Assembly: GCF_004379255.2 (NCBI RefSeq) | Contig: NC_056037.1 | Span: forward strand, 15,944,902 to 16,008,901 | Length of the DNA: 64,000 nt | Direction of reading: 5' to 3' | Source of the DNA: Salvia splendens | Lineage: Eukaryota > Streptophyta > Magnoliopsida > Lamiales > Lamiaceae | Part shown: positions 56,135 through 64,000 of the stretch, one piece after another | Numbering within the stretch: position 1 is the first letter of the stretch | Layout: each line of letters opens with the position of its first letter | Translations under genes and position numbers: made by a program | Notes under the pieces: model-generated | Seen by the model: the letters and a program-made list of their open reading frames with translations, nothing else | What the model was told of the DNA's origin: nothing | The model's database searches: none

Positions 56135-59100
56135 TGTTAGGAAATAAACACAGGCAATCACGAATATGAAAGAGAATGAACACAAGAAATTGTTTACCCA
56201 GTTCGATACAATGTGTATCTACGTCTGGGGGCGATGCCAAGCCAGGGATTTCACTATATAATTTCAGAATAAGCATAATTTAACAATGAGGGAGCACCTC
56301 TATTTATAAGCAACTAGAGAGCCCTAATTCTAGTCAAACTAGGAAACATATATCACAAGGAAAAAATACTTCAAGGAAACAAATCCTAAACATGGTAGGA
56401 GATAAATTAGGCTCCATAATTAACAATCTCCCACTTGGAGACTAACAACTCGTAAACAACCATTTCCTCGTGATCTCATCTCTTCATCCGCTTAGCATCG
56501 CCTAACCTTCTCTTCAAGTTCCAAGGCCAATTGAAGCTATGCATAGCTTCAATTTCTCTAAGGTCACCACCTTAGTAAATATGTATGCAGGATTCTCACT
56601 TCCAAGTATCTTCACAAGTTGCAGGATTTTCATCTCCACTAGGTGTCGGATGTAATGATACTTGAACTCCACATGCTTTGTCCTAGAATGAAACGCTGGA
56701 TTCTTCGCCAAGAAAATAGCACTCTAACTATCACTGTAGAGTATGCTACTCTTGTTCTCCTTCCCAAGTTCATCTAAGAAACTCTGCAACCACACCATCT
56801 CCTTGCTTGCCTCTGTCGCAGCTACATATTCAGCCTCCGTAGTAGACAAAGCAACGGTCTTCTGCAACTTAGAAGTCCATGAAATAGCAGTACCACCATA
56901 AGTAAATACATACCCGGTTGTGCTTTTCTCCAATCAAGATCATTGGACGCCAAGTCTGCATCCACATAACCTGCCAGCTCGACATTCTTGCCATTGAAAC
57001 ATAAGACACTTTCTGTAGTACCTCTCAAATATCGAAGGATCCATTTAACTGCTTCCCAATGTTGCTTGCCTGGATCACCCATGAACCGGCTCACTACTCC
57101 CACTGCTTGTGCAATATCAGGCCTCGTACACACCATTGCGTACATAATACTGCCAATTGCTGAAGCATAAGGAATTTTCTTCATTTCAGCACGTTCTTCT
57201 TTTGTACTCGGCGACTTCTTCTTTGACAACTTAAAGTGACTGCCTAAAGGCACACTTACTGGCTTCGAATTATCCATGTTGAATCTTTCCAAAACCTTAC
57301 CAATGTAAGCAGCTTGCGAAAGATACAATTTTCCTGCCGCCTTGTCACGCTCGATTCTCATGCCCAAAATTTGATTAGCCTCTCCAAGATCTTTCATGAA
57401 GAATCGTTCAGACAATTGCCTTTTCAACTTATCCATCTCCTTTTGATCACCTCCTGCGATCAACATATCATCAACATATAATAACAGAATAAGATAGCTC
57501 TTGTCAAACCTCTTGTAGTAACAACAATGGTCAGCGTAGCATCTTTTATAGCCAATCTCCATCATGAATCCATCAAACTTCTTGTACCACTGCTTTGGAG
57601 CTTGCTTTAAACCATACAAGCTCTTCTTCAACTTGCACACAAGATTTTCCATTCCTTTTACTACGAATCCTTCAGGCTGTGTCATGTACAACTCATCTTC
57701 CATATCACCATGAAGGAATGTCGTCTTTACATCCATCTGATGTAACAATAGATTTTCTGCAACTACCATACTCAACACTAAACGAATAGTAGTTAGTTTC
57801 ACAACAGGAGTGAACACATCTGTATAATCAATACCGTATTGTTGCTCAAATCCCTTGACAACCAGCCTAGCCTTATAGCGTTTGCTACCATCAGCTTCAC
57901 ATTTGATTCGATAGACCCACTTGCAATGCAATGCCTTTTTCCCTTTAGGAAGTTCCACAATCTCCCATGTGCCATTCAGGAGAAGAGAGACAAACTCATC
58001 ATCAATGGCAATTTTCCACCTTTGTTTATCAGGGCCTTCTCCTACCTCTGCATAACACTCGGGCTCACCACCATCAGTAAGTAAAAAATACAAATTAGAG
58101 AGCGAGTACCTATAAGGTGCACATCGCTCTCTAGTCGATTTAGGCAGCGGAATAGTCGGTGGTGGAGTGCTTGGTTCTTCTTCAAGCACCTCTTCAGCAT
58201 TCTGACTATCCTTGCTCCCACTCGAGTTTGGGATGTCTAGCTCGACCACTTGTGGCTCAGAACTGCTGGGACTCGACGCCTCCAATCTATCCTTGTACAA
58301 TACTTGTTCATTGAAAATGACATCTCTACTGCGAATAACCTTACGGTTCTGCTCATCCCAGAGTCTATAACCGAACTCATCGCCTCCATAACCAATGAAC
58401 GTACACTTAATAGATTTAGCATCCAACTTACTTCTCTCAACGGAACTAACATGAGCATAAGCAACACAACCAAAGATGCGTAGGAAAGATAGATTTACCT
58501 CTTTTCCTGTCCAAATCTCCTCGGGTATCCGAAACTCCAAGGGAACTGATGGACCTCTATTAATTAGGAATGCAGCTGTGTTGACTGCATCTGCCCAAAA
58601 ACTCTTTGGCAATCCACTTTTCAATCTCATGCATCTTGCTCGCTCGTTCAGCGTTCTGTTCATGCGCTCTGCGATTCCATTCTGCTGTGGAGTTCCTTTC
58701 ACAGTTTTCTCCATGCGGATTCCATTCTCGGCGCAGAACTCCTTGAACTTTGCAAGTTCATATTCTTCTCCATTATCGGATCTTAGACACTTCACCTTCA
58801 GCCCGGTTTCAGTTTCAACAAGGGCTTTCCACTTCCTAAAAGCGTCAAACGCATCGGATTTACTCTTCAGAAAATAAACCCATAGCTTTCGAGTAGAGTC
58901 GTCGATGAAAGTCATATAATATTCAGAGCCTCCTAGGGACATCACAGGTGCTGATCCCCATAGATCCGTGTGGACCATCTCCAACTTCTGTGTCTTCAAT
59001 TTCCTGCCTCCTCTTGAGAAACTCACCATTTTCTGTTTCCCAAACACGCAATCCTCGCACAGGCCAACTTCAACAGTTTTCAGGCCAGGCAGTAAACCTC

Positions 59101-60716
59101 TTGAGCACATTATCTTCATCCCTTTCTCGCTCATGTGGCCAAGACGACAGTGCCACAAATCTACATTATTTTCCTCACTTGCAATATCAATGCAATCTTT
59201 GGAGTTAGTTGTGGTATACAACGTACCCTCCTTCTTACCCCGAGCTACTATCATAGCTCCCTTGGTAATCTTCCAATTGTTGCAGCCAAACGTCACGGTG
59301 TACCCTTCTGCATCAAGCTGCCCAATCGAAATCAAACTTCTCTGCAATCCAAGAATGTGTCTGACTCCATTCAGTTTTATCACGAATCCATTGGACGTCA
59401 CTACCTTCACGTTTTCCTTTCCCACGATATCTAAGGGCTCGTCATCAGCCAGATGTACCTTCCAAAATCGCCAGAAACGTTGTCTTCCATTATCTCCACA
59501 TTGCTGCAGGAGTGGAACGATGCTCCAGAATCCAATACCCACGATTCCATCGGACTACTGACACTCAAGACCAACGCCTCGCCATCGTCATCAGACATGG
59601 TAGCGTTTGCTGTCTTCTTGTTCTTCTGATCCTTATTCTTATACTTCTTCGGTGCCTCACACTGATTTCTAAAATGTTCAAACTCATCACAATTCCAGCA
59701 TTTAACTTTATCCAAATCCTTCTTGGATTGGCTCCTTCCTCTGGAATTTGACCTTCCACGATTTTGCTTTCCCTTCGATCTGCCTCTCTGTTCTGTATTC
59801 AGTGCTGATCCCGAAGTAGAAGATCATGATTCTCTCCGGCGAACTTCCTCACCAATCATCAGATCTCTTACTCTGGCAACTGTTAGGTTTGTCTCTGCAG
59901 CAGTAACTGCTGTCATTGTGCCAGCCCAACTCTCAGGCAGAGATGATAGCAAAATCAGGGCACGAATTTCATCATCGAATTTTATATCAACCGAGTTCAG
60001 TTGCGAAGTAATCATGTTGAACTCGTTGAGATGTTGTTGCACCAGCTTTCCCTCTTGCATCCTAAAATTAAACAATCGTCTAATCAGATGTACCTTGTTT
60101 GCCGTTGATGGTTTCTGATACATGTCCTCCAAGATCTTCATCATCTCCTTTGTCGACTTTGCTGCAGTCGTGTGATAAGCCACATCCTTGGACAACGATA
60201 GCCTAATCGCACTCATCGCTTTTCTGTCCAGCAGCTCCCACTCCTCTTGTTCCATCTTTTTGGGTTTGGTTTTTAAAGGCTTCCAGAGATCTTTACCGTA
60301 CAGGTAATCCTCAATCTGCATCTTCCAAAATCCGAAATCAGATCCGTCGAACTTCTCTACAACAATTTTCTCATCGATCCCCATCTTGATTTCTGCCTCT
60401 TAAACCCTAGGCTCTTGATACCAGTTGTTGGGAAATAAACACAGGCGATCACGAATATGAAAGAAAATGAACACAAGAAATTGTTTACCCAATTCGATAC
60501 AATGTGTATCTACGTCTGGGGGCGATGCCAAGCCAGGGATTTCACTATATAATTTCAGAATAAGCATAATTTAACAATGAGGGAGCACCTCTATTTATAA
60601 GCAACTAGAGAGCCCTAATTCTAGTCAAACTAGGAAACATATATCACAAGGAAAAAATACTTCAAGGAAACAAATCCTAAATATGGTAGGAGATAAATTA
60701 GACTCCATAATTAACA
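56135..60716 (-). mobile_element. Copia LTR retrotransposon (element 3), 4.6 kb
   Basis: LTRs 56135-56425 and 60426-60716 are 291 bp each, with about six differences that all look like transitions. The primer-binding site is the inverse of TGGTATCAAGAGCC at about 60409-60422; the polypurine tract is the inverse of TCTCCCACTTGGAG at 56427-56440. The flanks CCAAA and CCAGA suggest a 5-bp duplication with one change. Minus-strand gag-pol fills the interior. It is inserted in the leader of element 1 and is younger than it by LTR divergence. Confidence 0.92.
56513..60384 (-). pseudogene. Copia gag-pol polyprotein of element 3, few lesions
   Basis: Starts MGIDEKIVVEKFDGSDFGFW at 60384. Gag runs to RRES, then one TGA at 59824-59826; the same frame continues through an R/S-rich region and zinc knuckle (CWNCDEFEHFRNQC) and the protease site WVLDSGASFHSC. 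A one-base shift near 59470 leads to the long frame with integrase (FIDDSTRKLWVYFLKSKSDA, LRSDNGEEYELAKF, GTPQQNGIAERMN), RT (KARLVVKGFEQQYGIDYTD, MDVKTTFLHGDMED, LYVDDMLIAGG) and RNase H (YVDADLAS). Another shift lies at about 56930, and a TAG at 56724 precedes the end. Not functional, but close to complete. Confidence 0.9.
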
Positions 60717-61682
60717 CCAGACTCGTCCAAATGATGGGTCGAGCCTCGTGCTTCCTCTGACGCCAAGCGCCATGCTTTCTCTCCACCTCGCAGTACACGC
60801 CTTCGCCGTCGATTCAATTCCCAGTGAATTTGATGGAGATAGGTGGATTTCTAAAATCCATAATTTTCTTTAAAAAAACCGAAACCCATTTTGGTTCAAA
60901 AAACACGTTTTGATTTCAAAATCAAATTAAAACCTTTTCAAACATTATAAAATCATGACAGCATGTTTAAGGAACAAAATTGAATATAGATTTTGATATT
61001 TAAAACATTAATTTTACTTTTGTTTTTAAGAAAGGTTTACGTGAATTTTAATTGAAATCTAATTTCAATTTTCAAACTTGAAATCTGCTTTCTCATAAAT
61101 CAGTGCAGAGATTTTCGAAATTTTCGGATTTAAAGTTCGAAACTTTGAATCCGTAAACAGCTGTAGTTTTCATTTATTTTCAGAAAACTTTTCAATTACA
61201 TGAATACAGTTAATCCACAAGTAATTAGCAAACAAACATATTATGAATCGAGCCCTGAGCTCTGATACCACTATTAGAAATTCTTGTGTTCATCTAATGA
61301 GCACAGCGGAAATCGCAAACAAGAATAACAGATCTAGATTCATAATCATATTGCAAGTTGAGCACGTAATACAAACGAAACTAAATCTTACTTGTTGTTG
61401 TGTTTTCTTCTACGATTGTGTCCTGCAAGTTGAATCCACTACTATCGAGGTCCACGTGTATTCTGATCCGATGCAGGAACAATTCCTCGATACAATCGTT
61501 CTATAGAGAAAGCTAGGAAATCTCTTGTGAACATAGCACCGCTTTTTTTCTCTTAGAGAATTAGGTTTTCTGTATCTTATTTTCTCTACAATAGAGCATA
61601 TATATAATAGAATAAATGTAACATTGGACCAAGCCCAATAGAATTATTTCCTATTAATCTAATCTAGCCCATTAATCTTTCA

Positions 61683-61919
61683 ATATAGACATGGGAATAT
61701 GGGATGGGATATCCCTGCATGATAAGTCAAAAATTGAAAAAATGCATGCACACATATCATGCCGTGACCTACAACTATAATTACACAACTCCCCTCAACT
61801 TGCTAAATGTCCCTCTTTCATGAAACAAGCAACATGCATTTTGTGGCATATGTACAAGAAATTAAGATACTCCTATTATATATCATCTCAAGTTCTTCCT
61901 CTCCCAAAAACAACAAAAA
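61683..61919 (+). promoter_or_regulatory. Short promoter/leader left for the GDSL gene
   Basis: Only 237 bp separate the LTR of element 1 from the GDSL start codon. A TATA-like TATTATATATCATC at about 61876 and a CA-rich leader (CCCAAAAACAACAAAAA) precede the ATG. Anything farther upstream is now the retrotransposon LTR, which is transcribed in the opposite direction. Confidence 0.55.
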
Positions 61920-63623
61920 ATGTCTACTCCTAAAATCTTGTTTTCAAATGTCACTCTTATTTTCATCCTCCTCTTATCCTACTCCCATGCCTCCTCCTCC
62001 TCCCCTTCCCCTTTCAAGAGAATCTACGCCTTCGGTGACTCCTACACTGACACCGGAAACACCAAGACCTCCACCGGCCCCACTGCCTTCAATCACGTCT
62101 CAAACCCTCCTTACGGCGTCACCTTCTTCCACCACCCCACTAGTAGATACTCGGACGGCCGCATCGTCCTTGACTTTGTGGCCCAAGCCCAATCCCTGCC
62201 CTTCGTGCCGCCCTATCGCAACCCTAAGGCCAACCGCTCTCACGGCGTCAACTTTGCCGTGGGCGGCGCCACCGCGATCCGGCACGGCTTCTTCTTGAAG
62301 AACAACATCACATTCAACCTGGTGCCTCAGTCCCTCCAAACTCAACTTGTGTGGTTCAACAAGATCATGGAAAGTGAAGGGTGCCAGGATTCCCATACTA
62401 CCCCTAGAGAGTGCAAGGCTGCCCTAGGTGATGCCTTGATTTGGGTGGGCGAAATTGGAGCCAATGATTACACTAGTATCCTTGGATCTTCTCTCTCTAG
62501 AAAAACCATCCAAGATCTTTCCATAAATAGCGTCATCGGCTTCTTACAGGTGACACTACTAAAAAACATCAATTTTATCGAGGGAAATTTCTGTCGGTAA
62601 TTCCTATTTTATCGATAGAAAATTTCCGTTGGTAATTTACACATCCATAATTTTTTTAGATTTGGACTATGGGCATTCCGTCGGTAACACAGTTTCCATC
62701 GGTAATCTGTTTGTAATTACCGAATGATTGCTATCTGTCGGTAATTCCGTCGGTAATCCAACTTTTTTTTAGTGTTCTGTCGGTAATTTACACGTCCATA
62801 ATTTGTTTTGCTTTGGACTATGGGCATTTTGTCGGTAACATAGTTTCCATCGGTGTTCTTTTTGTAATTACCGAATGATTGCTATCTGTCGGTAATTTAC
62901 ACGTCCGTAATTGTTTTTGCTTTGGACTATGGGCATTCCGTCGGTAACACAGTTTCCATCGGTAATCTGTCTGTAATTACCAAATGATTGCTATCCGTCG
63001 GTGATTTCGTCGGTAATCCAAACTTTTTTCCATGAAAATGATAGGAAATTAACATGAACTACAAATATATAAGTATAAATTGAGATTAGTAAAATTGTTT
63101 TTTATTTTATCAGGAAGTAATGAAGAAAGGAGCAAAGTACATAGTAGTGCAAGGACTTCCACCAATCGGGTGCATAACATATTCCTTCTCACTCTCCTCC
63201 GCCGACGACAGAGACGACACGGGCTGCGTCGCGAGCGTGAACCGCCACGCGTCCACGCACAACGCGGCCCTCCAAGGCCGACTGAGCGCCCTGAGGAAGC
63301 AGAGCCCTCAGTCAGCCATCCTCTACGCGGACTACTACAACGCGCACCTCGCGCTACTGAAGAATGCGCCAAAACACGGGTTCGAGGAGCGGTACAAAGC
63401 CTGCTGCGGCTACGGCGGCGGCGCCTACAACTTCGACATCTTCAACACGTGCGGCTCCTCCTCCGCCGCCGCCGCGTGCGATCAACCGGCAAAGTACATC
63501 AACTGGGATGGAGCTCACTTCACCGAGGCTGCGTACAAGCTCATGGCTGATTCGTTTCTCAATGGAACCTATTGCAACCCTCCCTTTCACTCTTTGATCA
63601 CCAAAAAACTTCAATCCAGTTGA
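61920..63623 (+). CDS. GDSL esterase/lipase, two exons
   Basis: Predicted secreted SGNH-fold hydrolase acting on ester bonds of lipids or cell-wall substrates. Exon 1 is 61920-62549, exon 2 is 63114-63623, joined in phase 0 (TTACAG|GTGACA, TTATCAG|GAAGTA), giving 379 residues, normal for the family. Residues 1-24 are a signal peptide. Block I is FGDSYTDTGN with catalytic Ser41. Block II is NFAVGGAT (about 111-118), block III GANDYT (180-185) and block V DGAHFTEAAY with Asp342 and His345. All four catalytic or oxyanion residues are present. Several N-x-S/T sites occur. By memory it resembles Arabidopsis At3g48460. The intron is almost entirely CACTA-like repeat sequence. Confidence 0.92.
62554..63040. 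mobile_element. CACTA-like repeat block in the GDSL intron
   Basis: CACTACTAAAAAAC begins 5 bp into the intron, and an AGTG end preceded by a T run lies at about 62764-62775, the CACTA signature. GTCGGTAAT/ATTACCGA words recur throughout. A unit of about 125 bp with TTTGGACTATGGGCATT is present three times (from about 62655, 62810, 62920). The far end is not a clean terminus and no 3-bp duplication is visible. Confidence 0.7.
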
Positions 63624-63757
63624 ACTTAATTACTTCAATTTTAATCAGTTTTTTTTTCTGCTTTTTGGATTTGCTGAAACTTGAAAGTTTGTTGTATGAG
63701 ATCCCCTATATATCAAAGAGCTTTGAAGATCTGGTCCAATTATGACAATATTTTGCC

Positions 63758-64000
63758 TAGGGGTGTCGAAACGGGTACCCGCGGGTACCCGCACCCGATT
63801 TTGGCTGAAAAGTTAGTCCCGATACCCGTCCCTCATTTAGTCGGGTATTACCCGATACCCGAGTCGGGTATCCCGCACCCGACACCGCGGGTACCCGACC
63901 CGAAACATTTTTTTTTTGAAATGTTCCTTTTATAAATATTATTTATATATTTTAGATGCTTTTTTAAAAATACTATTTGATGAATGTAATAGTCTCACTT
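63758..64000. mobile_element. Left end of a hAT-like MITE, cut by the window
   Basis: Starts TAGGGGTGTCGAAACGGG, like the hAT MITE ends elsewhere in the window. It is followed by GGGTACCCG palindromes and repeated CCCGATACCCG. The other end lies beyond the window. Confidence 0.6.

Larger units (their letters stand above)
44341..61682 (-). mobile_element. Copia LTR retrotransposon (element 1) with two others nested in it
   Basis: LTRs are 44341-44753 and 61272-61682, about 411 bp, differing at roughly 16-18 sites. The 5-bp target duplication ATATA is perfect (44336-44340 and 61683-61687). The element reads on the minus strand: the primer-binding site is the inverse TCTGATACCA at about 61261-61270, and the polypurine tract is the inverse of TCTCCCACTTGG at 44755-44766. 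Pol pieces lie at 45784-46430 and 52110-54681; element 2 is inserted between them and element 3 in the 5' leader. Without its guests it is about 7 kb. Confidence 0.92.

Noticed and set aside
61807..62298. 163-codon proline/threonine-rich frame over GDSL exon 1
   Set aside because: It is the shifted frame of the GDSL coding sequence, which has signal peptide and catalytic blocks in its own frame.
63049..63614. Frames on both strands over GDSL exon 2
   Set aside because: Shadow frames of GC-rich GDSL coding DNA; only the frame with DGAHFTEAAY is meaningful.

Overview
The window is nuclear DNA of a flowering plant. It has GT-AG introns and plant gene families: a CC-NB-ARC-LRR resistance gene, an NPF transporter, a GPI-anchored lipid-transfer protein, a five-finger CCCH protein and a GDSL lipase. 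It also has plant Copia retroelements and Stowaway, hAT, Harbinger and CACTA transposons. The gene types and the style of the repeats suggest an asterid eudicot, possibly Lamiales, but that is an inference from memory and not a measurement.

Layout. 244-6081 (-): a CNL resistance gene whose single intron holds a non-autonomous LTR element and a CACTA MITE. 6196-8270: a PIF/Harbinger element with a broken transposase and TTA target duplication, followed by three nested Stowaway MITEs. 10.1-13.2 kb: two elements flanked by (TA)n tracts. 13.4-15.4 kb: a nest of Stowaway and hAT MITEs. 16.0-17.5 kb (+): an NPF5-like transporter. 17762-22677: a near-complete hAT transposon with a perfect 8-bp target duplication and one stop codon in its transposase. 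23334-24098 (-): a GPI-anchored LTP with an abnormal splice donor. 25069-36990: an 11.9-kb hAT shell with a perfect 8-bp duplication, filled with about 13 different elements, each bounded by (TA)n. 37.7-42.2 kb (+): the CCCH gene. 44341-61682: a Copia element with a perfect 5-bp duplication, interrupted by two other Copia elements. 61920-63623 (+): a GDSL esterase/lipase with CACTA-like sequence in its intron.

The most novel part is 25.5-36.4 kb. A family-rich group of TIR elements starts with GG and ends with CC exactly at TA microsatellites, and the elements sit side by side like beads on a string. Two of them carry pieces of host genes: one has an ATG18-like and a CYP94-like P450 fragment back to back, the other has the first exon of a MATE transporter and a small type I MADS-box reading frame. 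Most families have their own short motif repeated many times inside. The flanking (TA)n of one insertion may be the landing site for the next.

The host genes are independent transcription units; nothing suggests a shared pathway. Their main shared feature is heavy transposon load in introns and promoters: CNL intron, CCCH intron 4, GDSL intron and GDSL promoter.
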